Assembly: GCA_020912385.1 (NCBI GenBank)
Contig: CP087209.1
Coordinates: 2,728,001 to 2,792,000, forward strand
DNA: 64,000 nt
From: Neofusicoccum parvum
Taxonomy: Eukaryota > Ascomycota > Dothideomycetes > Botryosphaeriales > Botryosphaeriaceae
Direction of reading: 5' to 3'
The first letter of the stretch is position 1. Every line of letters begins with the position of its first letter. Position numbers and translations under genes: made by a program. This document shows positions 1 to 11,973 of the stretch, piece by piece. Under the pieces are notes generated by a model. It was not told the origin of the DNA. It did not search any database and was given only the letters and a program-made list of their open reading frames with translations.

Positions 1-856
1 CGAGGGCTCGTCTTCGATGGGGATGTACATGTCCTCGATGCCGCGGAGGTCGGGCGTCAGGTCTTCCTCGAAGCAGCCCGTCACGAAGGCGCGCGCGGCG
101 TCGCGGCCGGCGAAGAAGTGGTAGCCGCCGCCGGGGCCGTAGCTGTGTTGGTGGGGTGGTCAGTTGGGGGTTTCGAGACTCGCGGCTTTGGGCTGTGGCG
201 ATTGATGTGGATGGGCGGTGCCGGTAGGGTTCACGGATGGCAATGGGTGGTGGAAGGGTGGTATACGTGTATCAGTGAGTGATGTTGGGGATAAAAGGAA
301 TGTGCTGAGCCGAACTTACAAGTGGACGCCGGGAGTGACGTCGTAGATGGTGCCATTGAGCGCAAGGTAGATGGGCTTCGAGGGGTCTGAGCCATCGTAG
401 GCGGCAAGCTGCTCGTCTGTCAGGAGGACAGGGCCCCTCTGCAATTCAAGTTAGCAATTACCAATTCCTCACTCCGCTCTTCCCAGCCTCTCCGAGGTTT
501 ACACTCCAGATGGCAGCTGCTCTCACACGCCCTCTAAGAACTATCGGGAGCCAGAATCTATATCCTCCTTTCCCCGAAACCCACCCTGCACCAGATAGTA
601 ATGTGAGCAAAGGAAAATTGCCGCAACTCACCATCCACGCTTGAATCCCCTTCACCTGAGCGAACCACGGCCGCCACCCCCAAAACAGTGAGTCGCCCGT
701 CACGTACCAGCTCAGCACAAAGTTGAGCAGCAGCAGCCCACCTAACACCCGCAGCACGTCCAGCACCGTCACTTTACCGATTTCCTCCGCTTCCGGGGAA
801 GAAGAGGAGCGGCGCTTGCCCTGCTTCCCGTCTACGGGAGCTTTTGCGTCCGCCAT
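1..856 (-). CDS. Cytochrome b5-like heme/steroid-binding (MAPR/Dap1-type) membrane protein, 3' end cut by window
   Basis: Exons 856-632, 438-320 and 142-1, joined by introns with GTGAGT and GTAAGT donors and clean AG acceptors. The reading frame continues past the left edge, so the C-terminus is missing. The N-terminus is polar and Ser-rich, followed by one hydrophobic segment at about residues 33-52 (LRVLGGLLLLNFVLSWYV). A cytochrome-b5-like fold follows: a LTDEQLAAYDG block, a IYLALNGTIYDVTPG core, and a YGPGGGYHFFAGRDAARAF block. The last is the signature of membrane-associated progesterone receptor proteins, of which yeast Dap1 is one. Known members bind heme and support sterol-synthesis P450s in the ER; a similar role is inferred here. 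The ATG at 856 gives a normal N-terminus before the membrane anchor. Confidence 0.88.
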
Positions 857-2141
857 TGCCTCGGCGCCCTTCTCCTGCTCTTGTTCCTGCCGCGCGGATA
901 TCCGCTTTTATTCCGCCCTGGCGTTATGTATGTGCGTGGTGGGCGTGATTCGCTATCGCGTGCCTGGACCGTACAGGCAGGCGTCGTGTAGCGGCGAGAA
1001 CGAGATCGCTTCGGTCTCTCGCGGACGAGATGCGGACGTGGAAGGGCACGGAGTGGCGCAGGCTTATGCGAGGGCCCTGGGGAGTTGACGTCTCAAAACC
1101 GGGAGGCTGGTCGGGGACCCGAGAGGGCGAAGGTCTCCCCCGAACGAGCTGCTCTGGCTCAAAGCTACGTAGCTGGCTGGGTCCTTGCAACGCGGAAGCC
1201 TTGCGCGCGCGCAAACTCCCCGCAACGAGCGGAAGAACGAGGGTGGAAGAGAGAAGAAGAGACAGAGAGCGCGAAGGTGAAAAGGAAGAAGTGGACAGAT
1301 GTCTCCAGCACCGCGCGCGCTCGCTCCCCGTTTCACGGTGACGGAATCTCTCCACCCTGCGAGGTTTCCGTAATTATCTCCGACCCGCCGACACGCTCGC
1401 CCACCAAAGCTTCTAGAAGCGAGAGGAGGGCCCCTGGCTCGCGCTCCGGCTGACGGCTTATCTAATCGCTCGCCTCCGATTGGGCGGGGCACAGGGGCTC
1501 GCTTGGAGCTGCTGCTTTGCCCGCCTCCCTTCGCTGCCTGTCTTGCCAGCGGCCTGCTCTTCCTGCAAGCCACAAACGGCTGGTCTGAACCGTGGTAATG
1601 GGTTTCTGATGATTGTCGATCTTCGACGGATCTGCCGCAGCTGGGCTTAGAATTTCCAACGTCGCCTCGTCGTCCGCGACGTGGCTTCCCACCTGCAATC
1701 GATGGCACACTAACTTCCATTCAAGCCACAGCCACAATGATGCAGCTATCCGACTGTGCCTATCAAATCCTTCTCCGGATGATGGGAGGCTGGTGTCGCT
1801 GTAAATGAGATTTAGATCAAAATCGTTTCAAGTACATATCTCGTGTGCCTGTCGGGCAGAGAGTTCGAGAGCTTCTGTCTGTCCTCTTCCAACCCAACCA
1901 GATAGCTTCGGTAAAGAATCGTACACTTCGTCATTCAGGGACCGCTGCCCATGACCCACGTGGCCTGCACTCCGCACCTTCGGTTTCCAATGTTCTATGC
2001 TGCCCCTAGACTTTTTTTTTTCATCTTTGCATTAGCACTTCCATCTTTTTTCCGGTCCTTAAACTCCAATTATTGATTTCGTCGGATCTTTCCAGATGAT
2101 GTAATAGTGATGTTTACAGGAGCTTTATGTCGTTGCAGTGT
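857..2141. other. Intergenic, no supported gene
   Basis: This lies upstream of the minus-strand MAPR gene and downstream of GTR2. Open frames here are Arg/Ser-rich, overlap each other on both strands and resemble no family I know. The right part (about 1980-2140) is AT-richer and probably holds the GTR2 3' UTR. Confidence 0.6.
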
Positions 2142-3547
2142 TTACCTCGGAAACACTTGCGCAAGCGCTTCCTGGAACACGCCAACGTTGTAGTCAATCA
2201 GGGCTTTCTTCTCCGACGGGCTGTCTTCGCCCATGAGGCAGATGAGAGCAAGATATCTGCACTTGTTAGCACCAAACTGCTTCGTCTTGAGACAGACATC
2301 CATGCTGTCGGCAAGCACTCACTTGTTGATCTCCCGCAGGTAGAGATAGTTGTTTCCCTTGCGCTCCATAGTGATCAAGCTCTCAGCGTCGTTATTGCCG
2401 GTCTCGTCGATGCCTCCATCATCTGCATGCCCGTTCTCATCCGGGCGATCCCAACCATAGATCTCGCTGACATCGACGACCACGTCTATGTAGTCCGAGC
2501 AAATCTCATAGCTGCCAATATCCGTGGGACTGGTGTCTGTGGCAATGTAAATTTTGCTGAGAACGTCGAAGAGATACGCTTTCTCGATGCGGCAGGTGCT
2601 ACAAAGGCTGTTGAGCAGGGATTCCAGGGTAGGCAGCTGCGGGATCAGCTTCTGGATGACCTTGCTGAAAGCTTCGAAGATGGAGTGGTCATAGATGCTG
2701 GTCTGGTAGAAGCTGACCGGCGCGTTTTCGTAGCCAGCATCTGACAGTTCGTCCTGTACCCGTTGGATGATGTCGCGATACGTGTCGCTCTTGTAGTCCT
2801 CAGAGAGTCCATCGACTTTGTGGACAAAGACCTCAACATTGATGTTCGGGTAAGAGTGTTGCAGGTTGAGGATGGTGGTGTTCAGGCGCGTGATGGCATC
2901 CAGATACTCGTCCTGCGCGTCGATCACCCATATCAAAGCGCCGATCTCGTCGAAGATGTTGTCCACGTCGAAAGCAGGGTCGAAGTAATCCAGATGACCC
3001 GGGAAATCCCAGACTTGGAAGTCCATGAAGGAACTGCATCGGATCAGCAGGGATGCACAAGAGCAAATCAACAGTGAACATGACTTACTGCATTGATTCC
3101 TTCTTGATGCGGGTGGTCGTCTCGAGGTACAGCGTCTCACTCGGAGGGAGCTTATGGAAGACGACGCTAGATATTGACGATTTGCCGCTCCTGCAACACA
3201 GTGGCTGATCAGTAACGTGTTCCTGCAGTACGACCCTCCTCGCCACAGCCACTACCACCGTACATCCCACGTCAGAAATCACCGGGGCAAGTGACTCACC
3301 GTCGCTGACCCATCAAAAGCAGCCTCGGCTTGCCGTCTCCGGCCTTGCTGTTCGGAAGGCGTCCGGTATGGTACCGCGGGGCGACAGGACTCGGCGGAAT
3401 CTCAGCATTCTGAAGGTCCTGAAGATATCGCATCAAAGTTAACTTTGCTGCAGGCTTGAACCTGTCGAACGCGGCATGGCGGCTTTCTCCCATCTCCTGT
3501 CCCGTTGGCTCACGGCGCGCTGGAATGGAAAGGTAAGAGGACGTCAT
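2142..3547 (-). CDS. GTR2: Rag-family small GTPase Gtr2 (RagC/D orthologue)
   Basis: Four exons: 3547-3300, 3190-3089, 3033-2323 and 2256-2142, giving 391 residues. The P-loop is assembled across the first intron (LLLMGQRR joined to SGKSS), as expected for Rag GTPases. Switch II reads [15 protein letters not shown], and the base-recognition motif is the HKVDGL type. The C-terminal half matches the Roadblock-like dimerisation region of the family. Gtr2 pairs with Gtr1 on the vacuole/lysosome and relays amino-acid sufficiency to TORC1. The Gtr1/RagA class has a different switch II sequence, and this protein fits the RagC/D side. Each intron has a GTRAGT-type donor. The final exon encodes a conserved tail ([17 protein letters not shown]). 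The ATG at 3547 precedes an N-terminal extension of about 75 residues before the P-loop. Confidence 0.93.
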
Positions 3548-5793
3548 GACAAAGCGACAAGGGAGGCGGAAGGAGAGGTGAGGTTGAAGGTGCGAAGTTG
3601 GCAGAAAAGCGCCGAGCAGTCGCAGGGTGGATTCGCGATGATGTAGTTGGCCTATGTGCTTGTGGGGTGTGGAGAGGAAAAACGTCGGTGAAATGCTCAG
3701 GCTCAGCCCTCCATCTGGACGGGCGCTGTGTTGGTTCCGCGGTGTCTTATAGCAGAACAGGATAGAAGCACAATGGAAGGCCGGGCAGTTGGCAGGACGG
3801 GGGGCAGGCTGCAGGATCTCAGGTGGCTCCAGTGCAGGCAGACGGGTACATGGGCGTGACCACGTCAGGGTCGGTGGCGCGGCGCAGCGGCAATGGGAGA
3901 GGCTCGGGAGGACCTCTCGTTGGCGTGAGGTCTTACAGCAGTGGTACGCAGAGGCCCGGCGAGCGAAGGTGAGCTGGGACGGCAGGGGTGTGATTGGGTA
4001 TCATGTCTTAAGCTCGGTGGATACACGATTGTGTGGGCCAAGCAGCAGGCAAGATCCTGCCTCCGACGCGGTGGATGAGGCAGCGGGATCACAACGTCAA
4101 ATCCGCCCAAGGGAGTGGAAGAAGGAAGTAACGCGGCACAGGAGCGATGCGAGCGCAGCAAGAATGCCAATCCGGGAAGGGCGGCCTTTTCGGGGAATGT
4201 CGCCAGGAGCCGGGTGTGCGACGGTAGGGCTGAGCTTGAGCGGGAGCGTTGGGCGGGCGCGAGAGAGGGAAGGGGCGGCGCGGCAAGCAGTGGAAGAAAA
4301 AGAAACGGACGGCGTGGGGGGGAGTCGCGCTCACCTTCATGGCTGGCTGTATAAAAGCTGGCGGCACTCTTGCCTCAGGGCTTCGGCCTGCCTGGTGCCT
4401 GGTGCCCAAGCACAGACGCGTCCCTTGCGGCCCGTGGATGCGGCGCGCGTCGTGGGAGCTGGGAGCTGGGAGCTGGGAGCCGCGCGCTGGCGGGCTCTGC
4501 TGGCTGACTAGGGCCGTGGGCAGCTGGCGGCAGGGCGGGCGGGCGGGCGGTGCGGAAGGTCGAAACAGCGCGCGATGGGATGCGTCTCTCACGGGTGCGG
4601 GAGGCTCTCCAGCAGCGGCGCCTCACACTCACGGCCAGCTCACAGGCTGCGGTGCGGTGCGGGCAGGGGTGCTGATAGCGCAGCCGGCCGGCGCGCGAGC
4701 CTACGGGCGATCGGTGGAAGCAGCGATGACGCTGGCGCTCGCGTGGGCGTGCCTGGGCCTGGGACCTGAGCCTGCTTGGCTGTCGAGTGTGCTGGAGCGG
4801 AGGATGGGGAGATGGGAGGTGTGTTTCGGCTGCGCGGGAGGCCGATCAGACGGCCATCCGGAGCAAGGAAGACGCAGCGTGGCAAGGCGTGCAACCAGCG
4901 TCCGTGGTCGCGCCGGGAGCCCTTCGTTCGCGCCGTCGGCTCGCACCTCGCACCTCGCGTCCAGCGGCGCCGCCCTCCCACCGTGCCAGAGTGCTCCTCC
5001 GCGCGCGAAGCCTCGCGTCGCACCGCGCAGCCCTGCGCCCGCTCCGAGCCCAGCTGCCCAGCTCGTCCGCATTCCCCGTGTCGCCCTAACGCAAGGAACC
5101 GCAACGCCGTCGCTGCGCCGGCCCCCCTGCCGTGGCTGCGAGAGCGGTGAAAGCATAATCTCACGCCCATGTGCCCACGCGACGACTGGTCCCGTTGGGC
5201 TGTCCCACCAGATGGGGCCAATGATTCAAGAGAGACCGCCGCCGACCTTAATGCGTCTCAAGCTCCGTCATGCGCTCTCCGCCGCCTTCCGCCATAGCTG
5301 GCGCGGGTGCCGGCCCGCCATATCACATTTGCATCCACGTTTGTCCACACCTCGTAACTCTCGCGAGACTCGACCACAGGCCGCCTGCAGCCCCCGTGGA
5401 TGCCACAAGCTGCTCGCCCGGCCGCCCGCGACTGCTCAGCTCGCACTGTGCCTGCCAATGAAACGCCAACTTGACATTGTCCCAGTTACATGCCGCTTGT
5501 TACCTCGTCGCTGCCGCATCCGTCCTTGCTCCCGTCCTTCCGTTCGCGTACCTTGATACGATATGGTCCCTACACGCCCTAAGCCGCCCACCTGAGAGAA
5601 CCTCGCCAGTCGCCACCGAAACATCTGCACCGCGCCTAAAGACGCCGAATAGCCCCGTTTGGGAAGTCGAAAGTAACACGGCCGGCAATGATCTTAAAAT
5701 CAAAGAGCAAGTACCCATCCACCCTGTCCATAACCGACCTCAACCGAAGAAAGCGCCATCCCGCTGTAACCTAATCTGCCTTGAAGCCCTAGA
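3548..5793. other. Long GC-rich intergenic region
   Basis: This holds the promoter of GTR2 at its left end and the 3' flank of the membrane-protein gene at its right end. A 435-codon plus-strand frame (4249-5556) is Ala/Arg/Ser/Pro-biased, has no family resemblance and overlaps opposite-strand frames of similar length, so I do not call it. A TATAAAA on the plus strand at 4350-4356 has no recognised gene downstream; an unannotated non-coding transcript is possible. Confidence 0.55.
4454..4481. repeat. Short tandem repeat, four 7-bp units
   Basis: The unit GGGAGCT is repeated three times followed by GGGAGCC. It lies in the gene-free region upstream of GTR2. The G-runs are regularly spaced, but there is no sign that the repeat is functional. 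Confidence 0.85.
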
Positions 5794-7499
5794 CTACCTG
5801 CTGCGGACTTCAGCGCCCATCACTGCGGCACTCATCAATCCCAGCCCGCCCAGGAGGGACAACCCCCACGCCAATGCCGTGGCCTCTGCCTCCTCTGCGA
5901 CAGTGTCGTCATGCTCCTCTTCGTGCTCCAGGTCGGCTATCTCTGCCGCCGTCGTGAGCGGTGGGGCGTACGAGACGTCATCAGTGTCGGATTCCTGCGT
6001 TGCGGCGCGTCTGCGTGTACTGCGTCTTGTTGGTGGAGAAGGAGCCTCTTTCTGGGTAGAATTTGGGCCCTTCTTCGGCCTACCGCGGCGTTTGGCAGGC
6101 GAAGAACTTTGCGACCCAGTAGGGCTTGCGGGTGTCTCTTCCTTAACAGTCGGTTCGGCGCCGGTGTCAAAAGCAACACGCTTCTCAGAATTCTCACTCT
6201 TGAGCTGGGGTGTGATGCTGCTGAACATTTCCTTTACGTCGAGACCTCGAGCGGCAGCCCAAATGCAGAGGCCGAACCCCGACAGGAGTACATCCCAGCT
6301 GATAACACTGACGATCGGATCATCGCTGATGGCGCCCAGGATATTTCCAGATGCGGAAGTAAGCTTGGACCACCAAGGTCTCTCGTAGTTTGGATGTGTG
6401 CTCCAGATGAAGTTGTACCGTCTGTGATACGTCTCACCCGAGTTCAGCAGCACTCCCCAGAATGTGCTTCTCATGAAGAAGACGGTAGACACGATGGCGA
6501 TAGCGCTGTAGACATTGGCTTCTGCATGATGTGCAGCATGTACGTCTCTGTGCTGCTTGCCAAAACTGCGAGGCACAAACTATGATACGAGTCAGCGGAG
6601 CTCGGATGCTAGCTTCATAGGGGAAACAGGGTTCGATTTTCATCTGCAAGGTCACTTACCCTTATCCCTGCCGCCAAGAGGAGAGCACTAAGACGAGAAC
6701 CCAATTCCGCAATCCATCCAGCATCGTTGGAAGCAAGGCCAGGCCAGAATCCAATAGACGCCGAGCCCACCGCAACGAGGAGCAGATGGATGAATACATT
6801 AGGCGTCCACCGCGAGCCGTGCTGCGTCCTCGTAGCGGGGCCCGGAGTGAGAGTAAGTATCACGAAGAACAGGCTTTGGGCGAGGCTAAGGCTTGCAAAC
6901 TCAGCCAGGCCCCAGACTGCAGCGACAGCCCAAGTCGGAATGTCGCGTCGGCGCCCTGCGACATGATCGTCAGTAAGGACGGTCGTACATAAATGAAGTC
7001 ATGTTGATAACACACCTTCGATACCCACAGAGGTACTGAACACAAGGCGAGCAATCAGAAGCTGCTGAGTCCACCACAGCGCCTTACTCGTGCCGAGAGC
7101 CGCCTGCTTGAATTCATTCGGAGGGTTGACATCCTGCCACCATCTTCCGAGCTGCCAGTCTTGCTCCTCGTCGCCAGCATACCACCCGTCCCAGAGCGCG
7201 CCCGGCGTCGCCTCGCCCTGCTCATGTGCCCAAGCCTCGTAGGAGGAAAGCAGCGCGTAGACCCAGTGGTAGAGCAAGACAAGAAGGCTTCCGACGGCAA
7301 GGGAGCCGAAGGTGGTGACACTCTTCTTGCGCTGCTCCTCGCGGGCACGCGTCTTCTGGGCCGGAGGCAAGGCGCGGCCGGCGGTGCTGATATATCTGAG
7401 AACGGCGACCAGATAGAGATCCACAAGCACGGCCGCGGTAGTGATGTGAAACAAAGGCTCGCGATTCGAGTTGAAGACGTCGGCCTCCACGGGTGCCAT
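5794..7499 (-). CDS. Multi-pass membrane protein with AT-hook-like basic segment, unknown function
   Basis: Exons 7499-7016, 6955-6660 and 6579-5794 give 521 residues ending in TAG. Introns have GTGTGT and GTAAGT donors; the second join reads AGG|TTT in phase 0. The N-terminal part has several hydrophobic helices (for example HITTAAVLVDLYLVAVL and SLLVLLYHWVYALLSSY). More follow in exon 2 and early exon 3 (SQSLFFVILTLTP type, YSAIAIVSTVFFM). A hydrophilic stretch contains KRRGRPKKGP at about residues 423-432, an AT-hook-like core, and RRSTRRRA. A last hydrophobic segment sits near the C-terminus after an acidic run. I do not recognise the family. The start ATG lies in the promoter shared with the divergent ARL3 gene. 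An inner-nuclear-membrane location is an inference from the basic, DNA-binding-like loop, not something the sequence proves. Confidence 0.85.
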
Positions 7500-7959
7500 G
7501 GCGGTAGGTGCGCGCGTCGGTCGCGAGCGAGGTGGAGCGCGCCGTTCGCGATGACGCAATTGGTGTTCAAACGGCGAGCAGTATCTCGCGGCTGCGCGGT
7601 CGGGGTCGTGGGTGCGGAGGATGCGAGGCGCTGCGCGCTGGTGAGCTCTGTCGCCTGAGGAAGCCGCGCCCGGTGTCTGGCAGGATTTGGGGGGGAGCGC
7701 GGCACGACGCGGTCATGTTTGTGTCGGCGGGCGCGTTTGCAGCTGTCTCAAGCCGGCTAGGAGGATCACAGCTGCGGCGGGGCGGCACGCGTGACTCGAG
7801 TCAGGATGCGACTGGGGGCCCTGGACCCCTTGATTCGTCCGCCAGCTGGCTAACCACATCATCACTCCCAAAGCTCCAGCAAAGCACGCGCGTCCGCTTT
7901 CTGCACCTCCAACAACCCGCCCCGTCGCCGCACGCCCTGCGCCGCCGCACAGCTCCATC
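7500..7959. promoter_or_regulatory. Divergent promoter region between membrane-protein gene and ARL3
   Basis: These 460 bp separate two start codons pointing away from each other. No TATA box is evident. The open frames inside are Arg/Ala-rich shadows. Confidence 0.6.
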
Positions 7960-8678
7960 ATGTACCACCTAATGAAGGGCCTGTATATGTATGCGACCAG
8001 CAAAGAAGGTAATGCCGCCCCTATTCCCGCTGCAATTCCCCGCAATCGACCAACTGAGGGCGCAACGCCGCAGAATACTCCATCCTCCTCCTCGGCCTCG
8101 ACAACGCCGGCAAGACCACGCTGCTCGAGCAGATCAAGGCCGTGCACTCCAACAACCTGCACCCGAAGCTCAAGACCGTCCCGACCGTCGGCCAGAATGT
8201 CTCGACCATCACCCTGCCGGACATGTACCTCAAGATCTGGGACGTCGGCGGCCAGCACTCTCTGCGTGGCCTCTGGCAAAGCTACTACGCCTCGTGCCAC
8301 GCGATCGTCTTCGTGATCGACAGCACCGACATAGGCGACGCGGATCTCGCAGCCCTTGCCGACGGAGAAGAGGACACGGACGGCCGGTTACAGGAGTGCC
8401 GGCTGGTTTTGGAGGATGTGCTGCAGCACGAGGAAACCGAGGGCGTGCCGCTGCTAGTGCTGGCGAACAAGCAGGACCGCGAGGACTGTGTCGAGACGGT
8501 GCGCATCAAGGAGGGCCTGGTCCGCAAGGTCTTTGAGGGCGAGAAGGGAGGGAGCGTTCGGGATAGTCGTGTGCTGCCGTGCAGCGCGCTGACGGGCACC
8601 GGTGTCAAGGAGGCGGTCGACTGGCTGTGCAGTAGGGTCAAATGGAACAAGGAGGCCCGGCCCCCGGTTATGCGGTGA
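7960..8678 (+). CDS. ARL3: Arf-like GTPase Arl3 (ARFRP1 type)
   Basis: Two exons, 7960-8008 and 8074-8678, give 217 residues. The 49-nt first exon encodes MYHLMKGLYMYATSKE, which resembles the start of yeast Arl3 (MFHLVKGLY). The guanine-nucleotide motifs are intact: GLDNAGKTTL (P-loop), PTVGQN (switch I), WDVGGQHSLR (switch II), NKQD and CSAL. There is no Gly2, so the protein cannot be N-myristoylated. In yeast Arl3, N-terminal acetylation by NatC and binding to Sys1 place it on the trans-Golgi, where it recruits Arl1; the same is inferred here. A short acidic insert (ADGEEDTDG) lies between the switch II and NKQD regions. Confidence 0.94.
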
Positions 8679-9966
8679 TGCTGGTTATTCGTCGTGGAAG
8701 TGACTCCTGGGAATCCGTCGTACCTGGAAGGCATCCCTGGAGATTTGGAACAGTCGACTGATTCGCACGCTGTTGCATTACGGGCGTTAGGGAGAAGAAG
8801 GTAAGGCATTTTGGCGTATCGATACGCGGACAGCTGACGGTTGTGGTTAGCGATAGACGGCGTTTTGGGTTTGATTTTGGATACGGTTGAAGAGCGTGGT
8901 TCTAGATACCCCAATACCTTTTCTGCATGTTTCTCTACATGCCACTCTCTGGTACACCTGGCATCGTCTTGATCCTGGGCCGAATGAGACCGGGTAGCCG
9001 TGGTACTACACTGTTCGCCTGACCAAGCTATGTGGATCGATTCTACCGGCATTGTCATCCTGGAAGCTTAAGTTTACGGATTTCGTCGATGGCCAGAGGT
9101 TCATTTTGCTCGTGGAAATGAATAGGAGTCCGAGAAGCGTGACGATCCAAGCCTCCGCTATGGGCTGTGATCCGGTAGGCGGTGGTTGTTTGGATAGCGA
9201 GCAAGTGGCCAGCGGCGGCAGGAACCAGTAATAGCAGGAGCCGGTCGTCACTGAAGCCAGGAGCCTTTGGGGAGTGACAGCCAGCAACCTACAAGCACCG
9301 GACCTAACCTCGCACCTCAAGAGGATAGGCACGACACTACATGGACCATGACCCGCAAGCGTTCCTAAGCTGGTGTCCTTGGATTTTACACTATGTGGAT
9401 TCTTACACTACGACGTACAGCTGTACAGAGCCGTGACTCGAGAGACAATCGCAGTTTTTGATATTCCCACCGACTTGCCCCCAGCCGTTGCCTGAACAGT
9501 CGTGGAACCATTGGACCCTCGACTGGGCTCGCTCACTTGTTGAAAAGAGATCACCTCCTAGGCGAGGCTCATTCACCTGCAAAAAGCTGCACTCGATTCC
9601 CTATGGTGAATGCGTCAACCGGTACTGTCATGTCCAATCTTTCTCACGGAAAATACAGCAACACTTCTCTTCAGACCCCGACTCCACGTCCCGCTCACAT
9701 ACGTTCACATGACACCGGAGCTGTCTGCTATTCACCTTCACAGCAGACCGTTTGTAAGACAGCATGCTGACATTGTTCCCGATTTTCCATGTCCAGAGCG
9801 CACCTTTCCTGACCACGGACTGCGACGACTTCTCGGATCTTCTACGTCCACTCGTTCACCACGCCCTTAGGCCAGGAGCCCGCTCTAATCTCCTTATCAG
9901 CGACAAGTACTTTACTCTACACTACACAGGCGAGACACGATAACCTCTGTCCGATTGCAGTCCATC
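8679..9966. other. Intergenic, no supported gene
   Basis: This contains the ARL3 3' flank and the 5' region of the next gene. A good 3' splice site (CCGATTGCAG, ending at 9960) lies just before the next start codon, so an upstream non-coding or short coding exon may lie here. I could not define it. Confidence 0.55.
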
Positions 9967-10579
9967 ATGAGCATCTATTTCAGTATTGAAACCTACGCTG
10001 AGGCGGCGAAGGAAATGCGCATGTTCCGACCTATCGTTGAGCCCGCGGATTCGCCTCGCAAGCGCCTGCGTACGGAAGAACTCGACTTTTACAACAACGA
10101 ACTTAAGCAGCAGCCGCTAAAGCCGGTGGTCCACTACGCTGAGATTAACTTTGAGTCCTTCCAGCACAACAACGAGGATCAAGACAAAGAGGAGGCGCAA
10201 GAAGGAGAGGACGTCGGTGAGCTATTCGACAAAATCTTCGACTACGCCACTTACGAGGCCGACCATGACGAGCGCACGTCCAAGGACTCTAGCAATGGTG
10301 CGCTTCCTCTTCAACCAGTCAGTCGGATGTGAGAATCCCCTGCCTGGTAACTAAACGCCAGAGGACGTGAGGATTGAGGATAGCGCTACCCCTTCTCTCC
10401 GCATGGAGGACAACCCGGTTCATAGACCACGGCATGTTAGAGGCGCTCCGGACTTCACTCCGCACCCAGGTCTGGTCGATAGGAATCTGGGCCGCAGGAT
10501 CTCCGCCTCTTTGCAATATTCACTCGCACCGACGTCACTACTTAGGAAACTCAGGCTCGCTGCTCACTGCCCTCCGTAG
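9967..10579 (+). CDS. Small acidic protein of unknown function
   Basis: Two exons, 9967-10297 and 10362-10579, give 182 residues. The 64-nt intron starts GTGCGC, contains a good branch-site-like GTAACTAAAC, and ends GCCAG; splicing restores one frame that otherwise closes at 10330. The first exon encodes a Glu/Asp-rich protein with an SPRKRLR basic motif. It also has an acidic patch (EDQDKEEAQEGEDVGELFD). The second exon is more basic. I do not recognise a domain. A 3' splice site just upstream suggests the start could lie in an additional 5' exon. The short length and lack of a recognised family keep confidence moderate. Confidence 0.5.
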
Positions 10580-11973
10580 AAGTGCTACCCAACTCCGGAG
10601 CGTAGTGAGGAATTTTTAGGGGCGGCTTGCCAGGCTAAGCTGCGGGCGAGAGCCTCAACCTGCACTACTGGGCTGTTCACCCGGACCAATTGGGATGGGT
10701 AAAAGGCACAACCATTAGCCACAGCCAATCAGAAAGCCGGCAGATCATGCTCACTTATGACCCATCCGTGCGCGCTCTCATTTGAAGTGTTTCCCTGGGT
10801 GTACGTTGGTAACAAGCTTCGCGTCGAAGCGACTGCATGTGGATTTGCATTGCATCTGCAGATCTAGACTGCCCATGAGTCGCCGGGCCGGGCAGCCCAC
10901 GACGACTCTTCAGGAAATGGAGGCGGCACCGGCCCGGCACCGGCCGTGAGAGGCGTCGCGGGCGCGGCGGACGGCATTTGCATCGCGCTCGCTACCGGGC
11001 CCAGGGCGATCTCGATCACAGGCGCGGCGGCGGCGCGGTTCTCGAAAATTGTTCCCGCGCTGTGTCCGGGTCGCGCACCTCCACAGCAAAACGTGGGTGT
11101 GGAGCTGCGCCTGTCGGGCCGAGAGAGCCGCGGCCGGTGATCCACCAGCTCGAGGGCGCAGAGAAGGACTGCGGCACGGAGAACAGTCGGCGCGAGGCCG
11201 CCGCCCGGTTGCCACGCAGCACAGCGAGCGGCGGCCGTCTGGTATTTGCAGCGGCCGCGAGTGGACCGCAGGCGTCGCCGCATGGGCTGCGCGCGTGGCG
11301 GGAAACGGGCTAGCGGGAAGGGATTTTGGCCGCAACGGTAAATCCGACGTGCGCAAACCGGGCGGGCGGACCAAGGGACCCTTCCCCTTCAGCGCAAGCG
11401 CGGCTCAGCCTGCGGCCGCGGCGACCGCCCCTTGGTCGTGGATGCGGCGGACTGGCGGGTCTTCGAAACTCGGCGACGGCGATCCGCATCCTGGCGAGCG
11501 CCGCCGTCCGTCGCCGCCACCGCTGCCAGCCCGCGACCTCCTCTGCGGCCCTCCAGCAGCGCTGCGCGCTGGGCCGCCTGCTCGACGCATCAATGGCCGC
11601 TGGGCTGCAGGAACGCGACGCCGCCGGCGGGCGGCTGCGGAGAAAAGAATAGAGTTGTCGATCACCAGCCCTCAGGTCCGCGGTGAGCCCGAATGACGCC
11701 GGCCTGTGTTGCCGTTCTGGGCCTGGCCGCAACAGGTTCTCTCTCCACCAGCACTATGCCGCGCCAATCTCCGTGGGCACCAGCACGTAAACCAGTGGAC
11801 CGCGTGCTTCACATGGCTGACACGCCCCCATCTTGCATCCCTACCTCCTGATGACTGATCCAATAACTACCGCAAACCGCCGCCCTGGTCCTGGACATGC
11901 AGACTGACGGCCAGACGCACCGTCGACCGACCAACTCTCCGCTCCCCAACCTCCACACCCCCCTTCGCAGCTG
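10580..11973. other. Intergenic, GC-rich, no supported gene
   Basis: This is the presumed promoter of the rhodopsin-domain gene. It includes a CCAAT motif at 10725-10729 and a very GC-rich block at 10900-11660. Frames on both strands overlap and are Arg/Ala-rich. Confidence 0.55.

Noticed and set aside
4249..5556. 435-codon plus-strand open frame
   Set aside because: Arg/Ala/Ser/Pro-rich content from high GC, overlapping frames on both strands, no domain and no splice pattern.
5471..6388. 305-codon plus-strand open frame
   Set aside because: Largely antisense to the well-supported membrane-protein exon 5794-6579.
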